Source of the DNA: Craterostigma plantagineum | Lineage: Eukaryota; Streptophyta; Magnoliopsida; Lamiales; Linderniaceae | Assembly (NCBI GenBank): GCA_027422505.1 | Contig: JAPQWV010001061.1 | Span: forward strand, 1 to 64,000 | Length of the DNA: 64,000 nucleotides | Direction: 5' to 3' | Part shown: positions 1 to 11,177 of the stretch, piece after piece | Position numbering within the stretch: the stretch's first letter is position 1 | How the letters are laid out: each line of letters begins with the position of its first letter | Made by a program: the position numbers and the translations under genes | Notes under the pieces: model-generated | What the model was told of the DNA's origin: nothing | Seen by the model: only the letters and a program-made list of their open reading frames with translations | Databases searched by the model: none

Positions 1-1002
1 TACCATTTATACTGTCCTGGTAACAATAAACATCGAAACGATACAATTATGTCGTATTGATACTAGATAATATATTATCTGTACCATATTAATGGATCGA
101 ATAATTTCGTAAATAAAAGTTGTTTTTTCGGTTGTGGAGGAATAAAAATCATGGAAATATATGATTTGATGTATTTACGCCCTTATCGTTGCTATATTGC
201 TTTACCTCTACAGTACTACTTTATGCTGTTTAATACCGCATCATATGAAGTTGATATACCACTTTACCATTTTATACTGTTTTAGTACCTCATCATATAA
301 ATTGTCCGGACATATTAGAAGTAATATCTCATACCACTTTACGACTACATTGTACCGATTCTTATGGTCTCTATACCAGTTTATGTCATTCTCATACCAC
401 ACAACGAACACTCATTTAAACTTTTCTTTTTCTGGCGATTTTAGTTTCAGGTCGTTAATCTTGAGGGACGAACGATTGAATCACCACTAAGGCGCGACGT
501 AATTTTCAAGCTATGGGTCTCTCCAATTTATGCATATTAGTTTTAATTTCGACTAAAACATGCTCGATTTATCTTAATTGCGAAATAAATTTCTAGAAAT
601 TATTCCTCATAGATTTTAAATCTGAGGACGTAAATATCATTGACATCGTCGAGTACACATTATACTTGGTTTTGTGCCCAGTATGCTCGAACATTTACGG
701 TAAATCGATCGTTCAAATAGTTTTTTCGATTGATACCATTTGAATAACATCGGGTACCATAATAGTAGCGATTCATACTCTTATATAATGCCTACAAGGG
801 ACATTTTTCGTCAAATCAGTCTTTATGTTCTTTACTCTGAATTTTATTTAATGTTGGTCCTTAAACCTATATTATTGTGAGGAGGGCCTGAACCCAAACA
901 GAAAGTTACGATGGGGCCTGATATGAAGCGTCCCCAATTGAAAATTGTAGTAGGCTTCTTTGATGACGGGTTGACATCCCATAACGAAAAACCCTAAAAA
1001 AA
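1..1002. other. AT-rich DNA without a recognisable gene
   Basis: No coding region is supported. The only longer open frame (197-490, 97 codons) has low-complexity Tyr/Ser/Phe/His composition typical of AT-rich noise. Variants of a taccactttata-like motif recur between about 200 and 400. A short stretch around 880-930 with 'gggcctgaac' and 'ggggcctgat' resembles the edges of the repeat block at 37.1-41.0 kb and may be another copy edge. Confidence 0.5.
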
Positions 1003-1246
1003 TACTCCCTCTTGATCTATAATACATGTCGTTTTAGATTTTATTTTCGTTTTTAAATACATGTCGTTTTACGGTTTTCAAGATAAACAATATTGATTAT
1101 TTCCAGTTTTTACCCCTATATTTAATAGAAATTGTTGAATTAAATTAGATTACATAATTAATTAAGGGTAAAATGAAGATTTTACTTTATTTCTTAATAT
1201 GCGTGTAATATCCTTAAACGACATGTATTTTGAAACAGAGGGAGTA
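1003..1246. mobile_element. Stowaway-like MITE (Tc1/mariner type)
   Basis: The two ends are imperfect inverted repeats of about 34 bp. The left end reads TACTCCCTCTTGATC and the right end closes with AACAGAGGGAGTA. Both arms carry ATACATGTCGTTT a little further in. A CTCCCTC terminus beside a TA dinucleotide is the signature of plant Stowaway MITEs, which are moved by mariner-like transposases and duplicate TA. The element is 244 bp, AT-rich and has no coding capacity. The TA assignment rests on the terminal TA at each end. Confidence 0.8.
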
Positions 1247-2520
1247 GTAATTACAAAAAAAATATATTTAGCCCAAAGTGAATGGAGCTTATCAAGTGGC
1301 CACATGTTTCCAGTAACCATTGCCTTAGAAAAATGACGCTCATCTTAATCGTTGAAGGGAGAATACGAATATAGCTTATCAACTCTTATGAGTTGATGCC
1401 GTTGAAAAATGACCTACGGCGAAAACGGGCCGAAGAGCTTCCTTCCCGCCTTAACTTCGCCATGAATCGTGTTTGAAAGCTTGAAAATAGGCTATGATGG
1501 GGGGTCGTTTGCCCTCTTGCCTAGGTCAAGATGGTGGTTTCCATTTTCCAGTTGTAAAAGTAGTGAGGGAAATGATGTAAAAACGATGAGAAGTGCTTAA
1601 GTGCGTAAAAGTGGCAGAGTAACGATATAGATAGCTCTAGGAGTGTCGTGCTATTTATAAGTATCTAGCTTAGGTGGTTTCCGACGGTTTCTGCCCAGTT
1701 CGGTGTTTTTCGGGCTCGGGTTTACCTTCACTTTCCATCTTCCCACGATCCCACGTCCTCTGGCTCGTTCAGCCCTCTGCGTATCCTCCCCACGTTCTGC
1801 CCGTGGCGGTGTGATGGGATCGTGGCGGTTCCATGCTGTGAGACCATACTCTCCAGGGAAGGCATCTGCTCTCGGCATCAGGCCATGCTCCCGAGGGGCT
1901 GCGTTCCCTTCCTCTGCGGGCGTCTTTATTAACGCCTCGGGCGTGTGTCTCCTCGGGGCAACAACCCGGGGTACACGAAGCGCTGCCCGTGGCATTACAT
2001 TCGAGAGTTCTTGGGCGATTCCGGGGCGTTTGTTATGGATCGTCCTTAAATGGGCTCGAGAGCTTGTTTGTAAAATCGTTCTAATGGGCCCGAACCTGTT
2101 CTGATCTTGGGGTCGCTCCTTATGCGGGGTGGTTAGTCAGTTATGGCCGATAGTTATTTTCCACCGCAGGTCGGTCAAATCCGTGGTTAACGATAGTCCC
2201 GTCTTCGTATAGTCCAAAAGAATGTGGTAAATGTTGGACGTCCTTGTGGTCGCGGTGAAATATCCGACTCGGTCGTAATCGCCGAGGTTTTCCCGGGTAG
2301 TTATTAGGATCTTTTCCAGTGCATTTTCTGCGGAGGCACGTCCATCCCCTTCTCGAAGTTTAAACACCGTTTCGCCTTCATGACACGTGTCATCCTTTTA
2401 TTGGATGGTCGTGATGGGACGTCCGAGCTAGAAATTTTGAGCCCATTTCCAGCATCGACGCGGATCATCGCGACCCATTGGTCCGATCAAGATCGAAGGG
2501 CCCAGATCAACCTTATGGGG
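1247..2520. other. No assignable gene; GC-richer island
   Basis: From about 1480 the composition changes from AT-rich to clearly GC-richer than the flanks. Open frames of 114 and 133 codons overlap on opposite strands (1651-1995 minus, 1703-2104 plus). Neither shows a recognisable domain, and the composition alone explains both. Together with the TATA-like box at 2523 the stretch could be the U3 part of an LTR, but no matching second LTR was found in the window. Confidence 0.35.
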
Positions 2521-2522
2521 CT

Positions 2523-2600
2523 TATATATACCCCACCTTTTCGTCCATTTCATTTTCTTTCACTTTCTCTCACTTCTCTCTCTCATCGAACGCTCTCGAG
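2523..2600 (+). promoter_or_regulatory. TATA-like box and pyrimidine-rich leader
   Basis: TATATATA at 2523-2530 is followed by a CT-rich stretch (2537-2590). That is the usual layout of a plant Pol II core promoter and leader, and also of a retrotransposon LTR. An ATG follows at 2679. It may have driven the broken reading frame at 2679-3170. Assignment is by layout only. Confidence 0.35.
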
Positions 2601-2678
2601 CTCCTGAGCCTTCCTGCATTTCTGCCGAGCTTTAGGTCCCCGTAAGTTCCTCTTTCCTTACGTTTTTTCTTCCGAATC

Positions 2679-3170
2679 ATGTCTTCCAGTTCTAGGGATA
2701 GTTCTCGTGTTGCTTAGGTAGTTTTGCGGAGGGTTCGGGTAGCTCGGCTAGCAGTGATAATAGCTCTTCTAATAGTGAACAGCCATCATACTTTGGAGGG
2801 TTCGGGGAGCCCTAGGGTTAGCGTGGGGGGTAGTCCAGAGGTTAGTGTCGGGACCCCTCCTAGGGACTTCCCGAGGGCCCCCTCAGCGGGTCCCGATTTA
2901 TTTCCCCGAGGGCTCCCTCCGTCTATTCGGAGGCCACCCCAGCTCTATTAATGTTTCCCTTCTACACCCTGTTGTGAAGGAACCGGCCCCTCCCCGTGAG
3001 GACGATTTCCCCGATGAACGGGCATACATCCGGGCTTTTAATGCCTGGATCGGGGAGGTTTAATCCTTCCGGGCTGTCGTCAAGGTTGCCAATGGCACCA
3101 AATTAAAGTTTCTATTCAAACCTTCCGATGTCTCTAGATTAGAATCTCTCCGGGCATGCCTATCGATTTT
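2679..3170 (+). pseudogene. Degenerate coding start, probably transposon-derived
   Basis: The ATG at 2679 opens a Ser/Arg-rich 12-codon frame that stops at 2715. In other frames the sequence continues as a Ser/Asn/Gly-rich stretch, a Pro-rich stretch, and then a more protein-like segment around 2990-3062 with the residues PDERAYIRAFNAWIGEV, followed by a stop. A Ser-rich N-terminus followed by acidic, Pro-rich sequence is common in gag-like or 'putative gypsy-type' plant transposon proteins. I cannot name a family. At least one stop and probable frameshifts make it a pseudogene. Confidence 0.3.
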
Positions 3171-3479
3171 TCGGTTAGGATCGCTTCTACTACATATTTA
3201 GCTAGTTCCTCACCCGAGAGATTTGGCACATATTTTTTTGGTCGATCGAGATGGGTCTAGGTTCCCGGTGCCTCCATTTCTCGTAGGCTCTGTAAATACT
3301 ACGGAACGATAGCTTTTCTCATTAATGTCAAAAGAATTTACAAGGCTTAACAGCCTAGACAACCTTCTGCTTACATATTTCACAGATAGGTGAAACTCAT
3401 AAGGAGTAAAGAAACACTTCAAAGCCAAAACACATCAGTTGAACCGACGCCAAAGAAATGGTCACTTGAAACACCCAAA
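3171..3479. other. No feature recognised
   Basis: A 72-codon minus-strand frame at 3210-3428 lies just downstream of the LINE remnant. It shows no domain I can recognise. It may be the 3' tail of the LINE or unrelated flank. Confidence 0.4.
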
Positions 3480-4985
3480 ATAAAAATAAATGTGCCTCTG
3501 CATTGATACTAATTACCCAACAGTAGCCCTTGTCAAAACGTCAGGCGAGAGACAAAAGTTAGGCAAATTCCAAGAATTCTGCCCATTCAAACCAGCGATC
3601 GGTAGTGTCCGATCGTCTCGCCATTCCCCTTTGAAAATCCATAAATTACGGGTCTTCCACAACATCCAAAGTATATACAAAGAAAGTTGGACCCGCTGTT
3701 GAAGTTCTTCCTTCTTAGGCCTCGAACTTGTAACTCCCCACTAGTAGTTAAGCTTCCAGATTCCCTTGCACAATTCCATGAAATAGGCGCCATTTTCCAA
3801 ATTTTGCAAGCTCCCGAACAACTGAAGAAATTCTTCATGGACTCCTCGTTTCTCCCCGCACCGTGGACAAAATAGTATCTAAATGCACCCCCTTTTCTTC
3901 AGGTTAATCTTGGTAGGCAACACATCATGTACACACCTCCACAAGAAATGTTTGATCTTGTTCTTTACTTTCAACTTCCGTACATTTAACCATAATCTCT
4001 TCATATTATCCCCCTTTCCATTCACATTCCTCTTTATGATGCTCCACCAAAGAACATAGTAATTTATAAGCAGATTGACAAAAAACTGGCCTTTTTTTTT
4101 CATTTGTACAAAGAGCTTAAGTCCAGTTCTTTTGAGGTGGGAAGATCTAAAACTTTAAAAGTTGACCCATCCCCGCCTTATAAACTGCCACCGCGACAAT
4201 CACATGTCGTACCTTAAGCCAGCACTTCCACAACCACGATGAAAAAACCAGAGTGAGGCCCCAAAGCGGCCAATCTTGGGGAAGTACTTGCCTTAAGAAG
4301 TTTGCCATTGGCAGATTCGGATTGGTAATAATCGTCCACGGTTGCTTTGCCAAGAGCGCGTCATTAAAATTTTGAATCTCTTGAAAACCCAGTCCTCCCG
4401 CACCTTTCTCCCTTGATAATTTACTCCAGGCCTTCCAATGGAGTTTTTTTCCCACCATGTTCACTTTTCCCCCACAGAAATCAGCTGCAAGTTTTGGATA
4501 CCTCTTTGCAAAGATGAATTGGAAGTCTAAAATTACGACATAACATACACGGGAAGGGAATTTATCACCGCTTTGATGAAAACTTCCTTTCCCACATACT
4601 CAGAAGTTGTGATTTCCAGTTGTTCATTTTAGACTTCACCAACTTCAACAACAAATGAAAGTCTCCCTTGTAAGATTTTGCAATCAAAGCGGGAGTCCTA
4701 GATACATAACTTTCTTCTTCTCTTTAATTCCTCCTAGGAAACTTAAAATCCCCTCTTTCTCCGCTTGAGTAGTGTTCTTGCTAAACTGAATGGATGATTT
4801 TGACATATTCACCTCCTGGCCCGAGATAAGGCTGAAAACACCAAGATCTCCTTGATCACCAATGCTGTTCAATGCTCGCTTCTTCAAACAGCAGTGAATC
4901 ATCTGCAAAAAAAGATGAGTAACCAGTGGCCCATCTTTACAAACTCGAAGCCCTCTATATCTACCTTCACAGGCAGCTTGAAGAA
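3480..4985 (-). pseudogene. LINE (L1-like) ORF2 remnant: RT C-terminus and zf-RVT
   Basis: Reading the minus strand from 4985 downwards gives the C-terminal half of a plant non-LTR reverse transcriptase. A segment around 4684-4950 contains GPLVTHLFLQM where the family has the FADD-type catalytic region, then SGQEVNMSKSSIQFS and a YLGLPL motif. About 4147-4464 carries KLHWKAWSKLSREKGAGGLGF and NDALLAKQPW, typical of the region after RT. About 3879-4103 carries KNKIKHFLWRCVHDVLPT, the zf-RVT domain, which continues near 3838 with FFSCSGACKIW. In this copy the catalytic FADD is replaced (FLQM), and the segments lie in several frames, so it is inactive. The endonuclease and N-terminal RT are missing. 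The copia LTR starts where the RT homology ends, so the LINE was probably interrupted by that insertion. Confidence 0.8.
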
Positions 4986-5265
4986 TGAGTTGATTAAGGA
5001 CTAGCTTGATATTATACCAAGCTTGTTTGGTATAAATACTTGTAAATGAATTGAGCTGAATAGGAAAGTTTAGAGAATTGATCCTAAGGGCTTGCAATTC
5101 GTTTTCTAGAGAGAGAAACAACAGTAACTTTCTCACTCTAATTGAATTCTCTCTCGTGTTTCTTAACTTGAGTTTTTTCGATCGAATTCAATTGATTATC
5201 TAAACGATCGAATTACTATGGACTCTAGCCTAGGATTGTAGAGTTGTTAATCTGAGGACCTAACA
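4986..5265 (+). repeat. Copia element 1: 5' LTR (approximate start)
   Basis: The right boundary is set by the terminal CTAACA just before the primer-binding site. The left boundary is inferred from the loss of LINE homology near 4985 and a TG at 4986, and may be off by some bases. A TATAAATAC box lies at about 5038, consistent with an LTR promoter. No matching 3' LTR is present in the window because the element is truncated. Confidence 0.55.
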
Positions 5266-5267
5266 AT

Positions 5268-5279
5268 TGGTATCAGAGC
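5268..5279 (+). other. Primer-binding site, initiator tRNA-Met type
   Basis: TGGTATCAGAGC directly follows the LTR terminus (CA plus two bases). It is the standard plant Ty1/copia primer site, complementary to the 3' end of initiator methionine tRNA, and fixes the element's orientation as plus. Confidence 0.92.
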
Positions 5280-6332
5280 AGGTTCGTTCTGTTTTGAATC
5301 GTAAATTGTTAGAATTGGATCGAAATTTTATTTCGAACAATGTTCCATCGAAGAACAGATTTGGAGCGAAAAGTTTTTCGATCCAATAGCTTAGTTATGT
5401 GCTTAATTGACTTGAATTTGATGTTTCAGTGCTAGATTAAGTGATAAATGATCATTGCGACTAGATCAGTAGCAGTTTGATCTTCGAATTTTGATTAATT
5501 TGATTATGAAATTTTACTGTTGACGAAGAACATGAAGAACACGTTCTGATTTTGATCAAATTCGATATATTTTGCTTCATAACGTGTTTAAATGCTTGTT
5601 CGTGCGTGATTAGCACTTGATTGCGAGCAATTACCTCAAACTTCACTATCTGATTATTTGTTTTTGCTCGAATGTGTTAATCGTATTCTGTGGATTTTTC
5701 TCGATTGCTCAATTTTTCTCGCTTGGTTTTGCGATCGAATTAGTTTCTCGATCGATAAACTTAGCGCGAGAATTTTTCTCGGTCAGAATACGAAGTCAGC
5801 GCTAGAATCGTCATCAGCAGACACGATTTTAGTTAGAAATATTTCTCGAGCATTATCCAGCGAAAACCTTTTTCGAGTGAGACCAATTTTGACCTTGCAT
5901 GCGTAATAACTTCCCTCGAAAAACTTTTTCAGTCAAACCTTTTACGTTTGACCAGGCGAAAATCATGTATAGGCGAGAAACTTTTCTAGTCAACGGATTT
6001 ATTTTGACTTGTCGAGAAACTTACTAACATACTTTTTCTTTACGATCGAAATAAATTCACGATCAGGAAACTTTTCTCGACTGAACAATTTTGGGCAATT
6101 TATTTCGCTCGTAAATATTTCGCTGACAAAATTTCTCGCCCGAGAACATAAATACATTCTATATCGACGAAATAATTTCGATCATAATTTAAAGATTGAA
6201 ATGAAATCTCGAACTAATATTCGAATCAAACGCTACTAACAAATTTCATCACTTGTGAAGCACTTTACATCATCATCAACTCTCAAAACAATCAACGAAG
6301 ATCCTTCAACAACTCGCTACTATAAAACAAAC
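5280..6332 (+). repeat. Copia element 1 leader with CGAGAAA/TTTCTCG motifs
   Basis: About 1 kb of non-coding, AT-rich leader separates the primer site from gag. Between roughly 5690 and 6190 it repeatedly carries CGAGAAA, TTTCTCG and close variants, often as near-palindromic pairs, interleaved with gatcgaa-like words. Open frames here (for example 5617-5805) are shadows of this low-complexity sequence. Confidence 0.5.
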
Positions 6333-6797
6333 ATGGATGCATACTCACTCGAAATGACAACCGTCCGCCGATCTTGCAAAGAGGCGAATACACAGTGTGG
6401 AGAAGCCGCTTCCTGAATTTCATAGCTCTAAAGGATCAAGCCAAAAATCTACTGCAGTCCCTTGAAGAGGGACCGGCACAGTTCTGGGTTCATGTACCTG
6501 GGGATGAATCAGCTACTCCGTAATTCCAGCTTCTAGGCGACTAAAGGAGCCTAGAGAATACTCTCTGGAGGAAAGAGCTCGAGCTAAGGCTGATCTAGTA
6601 GCCATGAATATCTTTATGCAGGGCATCCCCAACGATATATACAGACAAATAGACAGCCTTACATCGGCTAAGGGATGTGGGATGAGCTGCATAGGATGAT
6701 GCAAAGGACGGAAGTTGGCATAAAGGCCAAGAAGGCGAACATTCTCACTGCTTACGACTCCTTCGAAGCAAAGCCGGAGGAGAGTCTATACGAGATT
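6333..6797 (+). pseudogene. Copia element 1 gag (UBN2-type), frameshifted
   Basis: The likely start ATG is at 6333. Gag homology appears in at least three frames. One segment (about 6381-6522) contains GEYTVWRSRFLNFIALKDQAK and FWVHVPGDESATP, then a stop. A further segment around 6560-6790 contains EERARAKADLVAMNIF, MQGIPNDIYRQID, and MMQRTEVGIKAKKANILTAYDSFEAKPEES. These are characteristic of the UBN2 retrotransposon gag domain, the capsid protein that packages element RNA. Stops and small indels break the frame. Homology ends abruptly at about 6797, where Athila-type pol sequence begins, so zinc knuckle and pol are lost. Confidence 0.82.
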
Positions 6798-6981
6798 TAG
6801 ATCACGTTGGTCGGGAGCGTTCACGGTTACACGTGTTTTCCCTTACGGTACTGTCGAGATTTTAGGAATGGAACATGGAACTTATAAGGTGAACAGCCAC
6901 AGGTTAAAACACTATAATGGAGGCGAAGAAGATGTGAGCAAAAAAGAAGTGCTCTACCTGGACTTCCACCATCTCGAGTGA
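6797..6981 (+). pseudogene. Copy A: C-terminal end of pol (integrase tail)
   Basis: The sequence encodes the last ~60 residues of an Athila-type polyprotein: SRWSGPFTVTRVFPYGTV-like, then a run ending KVNSHRLKHYNGGEEDV and KKEVLYLDFHHLE, with a TGA stop at 6979-6981. The equivalent segment of copy B ends at 30067. Integrase C-termini bind DNA during insertion. Everything upstream is missing in copy A. Confidence 0.78.
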
Positions 6982-7049
6982 CAAAAGGGTACGTCCAGCT
7001 AAAGACGGTAAAGAAAGCGCTTCTTGGAGGCAACCCAGGTATTTTCGTT

Positions 7050-7300
7050 TATGCCAAAAAAAAGTTCACGGCCATGTCCTTAAGGACTCACGACCGTGAC
7101 ATTCCTAGCTTCGTACACTGCCCAGTTTCACGGCCAATGGCTTAAGCATCACGGTCGTGACAGTCCCCTCGAAGTTCTCTGCCTCGAGTCAGGGCCCAAG
7201 GTGTAACCCTCACGGCCGTGACACTTATGGGCGAAAAACAAAAAACAACCTCGAGTTGTGTCACGGCCAGAAGCTTATGCTTCACGGCCGTGACTCTTAA
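7050..7300 (+). repeat. CACGGCCGTGA palindrome array, pol-env spacer, copy A
   Basis: At least seven copies or half-copies of TCACGGCCGTGAC occur at intervals of about 20-60 bp. They are often arranged as a half-site (tcacggcc), a short AAGCTTATGCTT-like palindrome, and a full site. Copy B has the same arrangement at 30160-30470. Confidence 0.8.
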
Positions 7301-8037
7301 GGATTACTTTAAAAACAATCATTCTATTTCTCCCTCTCTATCTTTCCCCTCTCTTCGTCTCCCTCACGCCATCACCCACCATCTAAACCCACCATAACAA
7401 AAATTTGATCACTAACCACCTCCGACAACCACTAGCCGCCGCCTTTGCTGCGTCAGCTAGCTCCGGCGAACCCACAATCAAATAATCTCGATTAAGCTCA
7501 CAAGATCGTTCTCTGTACAACTTTAACTAGCTTTTTGATTTGGGGATTTCGTCGATTCTTGTTAAATCTGGGCATGAATGTGTTATCCATTGTCTAAGAC
7601 GCGTTAGCTTCACATGAGTTTGCTTGATTTGTTAAATTCAACCATAAATTTCGATTTTGTATGACAAACCCTAATTTTCAAATTGGGAATTTTTGAGATT
7701 CGGTTCAATTTCGTGTTTTCGTGCTTTTTCATTGCTTGATACATGCGATAATCGCGTTGGGCTCGATTAATTTGTTAAATTTGACATGAATTTGCTGTAG
7801 AGGCCGAATCCTAATTTTTAAAATTAGAAATTTCCGAATTTTTCCCGACATTCATGCAGACTGCTAGAGACTTTATTAACTATCCCCGTATTATTTAGCG
7901 ATGCTCTGTCTGTTGGTTGCCGTTATTATGTTTGTCTCTTGAACAATACATGTCTTTTGTCGCTATTTTGGTCGAGTCGAGCTGCTTTGAATTTAACTGC
8001 TATATTGTCGCAAGCTCACATGCATTTTCTAGGTACT
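7301..8037 (+). other. Copy A: leader of the env-like region
   Basis: This non-coding stretch is CT-rich at first (7320-7380) and then AT-rich. It corresponds to 30475-31146 in copy B. It ends with ttctag/gtactATGGG, a splice-acceptor-like AG shared with copy B immediately before the env-like ATG. In copy B a donor-like AAG/GTATG lies upstream; here the equivalent position reads aagatcg, so the donor seems lost. Confidence 0.45.
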
Positions 8038-9304
8038 ATGGGTCGAAGCCTCCCGCTCACACCGTTCGTCAATGGCAACGGGGGACCACGCCTACACTTC
8101 TAGCTGCTATGCAACAGTTTACTTACGAGGCACAGACGGCACGGTACAATAGGCTTAAGACAATGGAGTTCATCCTCATAGACCAAATCGACCACGAGAC
8201 ATTGGCGAAACACCACATCGACCAGCAAGTTGCGCAGTACCTCTCACTCAGTGGATGAGCCACTTTCTTCAACATTGACGAACCGGCGTACGATGAGCTG
8301 ACGCTGGAATACCTTTCCACCTTCCTCTTCGAAGAGTACTGCATCAAAACAGTAATATTTCGAGCATTTAACGAGGAGCATACGGTGGACGTCGATGAAT
8401 TTTTCCAAGCGTGGAATGCTGACACCTTATTTCGGGCCCGAAGGACCATTCCCGGACAAGCATTACAAGAATTACCTTCAGAATCCGATGGTCCGACAGG
8501 TCTGTTGGGCAGAAATTGCACGACCCAGCGAAGGTGCCACGCTCAGGAGCCCAGGACTGCGCTCGCTACATCCACCGCCTCCTGACGATCACCCTTCGTG
8601 ACCTCTTCTACCTCCTGCCAAGATGCAGCGAAGTGAATGGGTCCACTCGGGGATAGCGCTGGCCCACGCATTCAGCGCTCAGGCAGAATCCCACACCCTT
8701 GGGAAGATCGCCGTGGGGCGTTCATCACCAAAGTCGAACAAGACTTGGACATTGGCCGGCGAACCTACCCGAGATGAATTTCATAGGCGAGAGCAACCCA
8801 CTCTACGAGGATATGCTCGTGAAGATGAAGATGCTCGTGAAGGCGCCAGCCTGGACTCGAGCGACAAGGTGTACGTCTGGCACGAGATGTATCATGGTCA
8901 GACGGATCACGTTGACGTCCGCCGGCCAGCTTTACATCGAAGGCCGCCAACCGGTGGAGACTGACACGACCACCGAGCCTTCATACTCTTCCATACCACT
9001 AGGGCGAGTCATCCAGCATCGCCTCATACGCGTCGACAGCGGACCTCGACGCCTTGCACCAGGAGATGATGCACATGAACGCCGACGGGCTGCAATGCGA
9101 CGAAGAAGCACGACGCTTTAACAAAAGAGACTCGGCACCGATAGAAGGAGTATAAGCGGTGGAACAAGGAAGCCCACCGCCAGTACTGTGAGGAGCAGGA
9201 GCGTTATGACCGGGCCCTTCATGCAATGGACGCTGCGATCAAGCTTACACAACAGTCGATGTCGTACCTGCTCCCGAGGCCACCCTCCCTACCGCCACCA
9301 CCTT
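8038..9304 (+). pseudogene. Copy A: env-like / ATHILA ORF1-type protein, frameshifted
   Basis: The ATG at 8038 aligns with the ATG at 31147 in copy B. Fragments in different frames include TARYNRLK and DQIDHETLAKHHIDQQVAQYLSLSG (8101-8257), then FRAFNEEH, RRTIPG and KHYKNYLQNPMV around 8350-8500. Further on come MQRSEWVHSGIALAHAFSAQAE (8623-8690) and VYVWHEMYHGQT-like sequence near 8870-8900. This protein type sits between pol and the 3' LTR in Athila elements and is usually called env-like or ATHILA ORF-1; its function is not established. Several frameshifts and stops (8256, 8583) make it non-functional. The copy ends with a Pro-rich tail. Confidence 0.78.
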
Positions 9305-10984
9305 AGTGATCTTTTCTTTTCTATTCTTTAGACTTTTCGTTTGCTTAAGTAGTCGTTTGTGTTTATTCTCAGTTTGTTTATACCTATGCTGTTTATAACT
9401 ATGTTCATAAGAATCTATGACTACTCTCTTTCTACGTCTATTTCTCTTTAGTTAGGCCAGGATATGCATAACGAGTTACGACACAATGACCGTCACGCGT
9501 TCAGACACGACCAGGTCAATTTTTCATCAGGGGAGTTTCGTTCTCTCAAACCTTCGTTTCCCTTTCGTTTATTCAATTTTTACGTTGAGGACAATGTACG
9601 TCTTAAGTGTGAGGAGGGGAAAGTAGGTTGAGAATTTATGTGAAATTTTTTTTATGATGTGGCCGTGAGCTATAAATTTTGTTAGAAAGGCATGAACTAT
9701 TGTAATCAGGCATGATTGTTTGCGCTTATCTAAAGTTGGGTTGCCTGTCATGAAATTTTTGAGCGATTAGGATATGCATGATTGATTGAATCGTGTCTGC
9801 CTAAATAGATATATCGCTTCTTTGGGAGAGTCGTACACATAACCCATTTACGTTGTGAGAGTTTGAGCCGGACGAGCTTGTGCTCATTTTTCTTGGTTGT
9901 GTGACGTGCCTAGTCTATGTCTCTCTAGAACTTGCCTACTGATACGTGTTGAAACTATTTATGGTGCGTAGTGTGGAAATGATGTGGGCATTAGGAAATA
10001 AGTCCATGGCCAAATTTCCCTACCACGACTAATCCCCATAGTTAGCCACTTTGAGCTTGAGCCTATTCGTTTGCTTACCTCGTAAATTTAAAAGCCACTG
10101 ACCCGAATAAGCCTTCAGAGATTATCTGAACGGAAGTTGGTTAGAATAGAGCAGAATTCGAACTTGAGGGTTACAACTTCAATGTCTGATTTAATGTTCT
10201 TCTCTGCTATTCGTGAAATGACTCGATCCTACTTGACCGTTTTCTGAAATGGCCCGATCCCTTGCATAAGCCTGCCCATAAACCTTTTGCAAGATATAGG
10301 CTTTGGTTATAAGTATCCCTAGGTACACGGCATTCGCTCTAACGATGTATTCTTTGCGACAAAAGCCAAACCTTGATGTTTAGGGAATAAGGGTAGTGCA
10401 CAAAATAAGAGCGTAACTAAGTTGAAAGGACTGAAAATGAAAGGGAACTGAGCTGAGAGAGTCGAACAGAAAAGTCTAGGATTTCAGAGCGAGAATGCTG
10501 AGTCTTATGTTGGGGCATGTGGCTATCAGTTGGATCATGCTTTATTCCTTGATTTTTCGCTTATGTGCCTTAGGTTTAGGATTACGCGTTCAGTGTTTAT
10601 GCTTGTGACATCATTATTTATCTGACCGCGTTTTGACCCGAAAAGACCCTCAGATTTACGCTTGCCACCTTAAGTAGAAGATATGCGATTAACTTGTAAG
10701 CCTATGGTAGGGGTTGGACTAGCGCACGGTTTGACCGATTCACTACATACTATCCTATACACTGAGTGATTTGAGCGAATCCTTGTGAGGTATGAGTCTT
10801 GATTGGCAGTGCGAAAGAAGTTTAGGTCGAGAGGTGCCAGTCATTAGTGTGATGTCCATGATTGTTTGCTTGATTCCGTTTCATGCTTTCTAGCTATGAT
10901 GATAAATTGCAAACAATTGTGCCGTTATCTTGATTTGATGCCTTCTCTGACTTCTAATTTACTTGAGGACAAGCAAATGCTTAA
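9305..10984 (+). other. Copy A: long 3' non-coding region
   Basis: No reading frame is conserved. The sequence matches 32460-33200 of copy B, and its part 10160-10580 matches 61838-62340. Two stretches, near 9580-9620 and 10960-10996, share the pattern 'gaggacaa...cttaagtgtgaggagg'. The second lies directly in front of the 3' LTR and includes the polypurine tract. The first looks like an internal duplicate of the same motif. Confidence 0.6.
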
Positions 10985-10997
10985 GTGTGAGGAGGTT
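10985..10997 (+). other. Copy A: polypurine tract
   Basis: The purine-rich GTGAGGAGG run lies immediately upstream of the LTR start TGATAAACG. In LTR retrotransposons this RNA segment resists RNase H and primes plus-strand synthesis. Confidence 0.75.
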
Positions 10998-11177
10998 TGA
11001 TAAACGTAGAGCAATACATTTATTGTAGCAATTAATTGTGTTATAATAGAGTAATATTCATTGTTTTCACATTTATATGCCCTATTTACACTTATTTACA
11101 CTTTATAGGACCTTAGGACGGCTACCGGGCAAAAGAGAGCGAAACGAGGCAAAACGGAACAAGAACATGAAACTGAC

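Noticed and set aside
197..490. 97-codon open frame at the start of the window
   Set aside because: Low-complexity residues from AT-rich repeated words, no domain, no promoter context.
1651..2104. Overlapping 114- and 133-codon frames on opposite strands
   Set aside because: Explained by GC-rich composition with few stops; neither has a recognisable motif.
8038..9304. Functional envelope gene of a plant retrovirus
   Set aside because: The region is frameshifted in both copies and belongs to the Athila env-like type, for which no envelope function is established.
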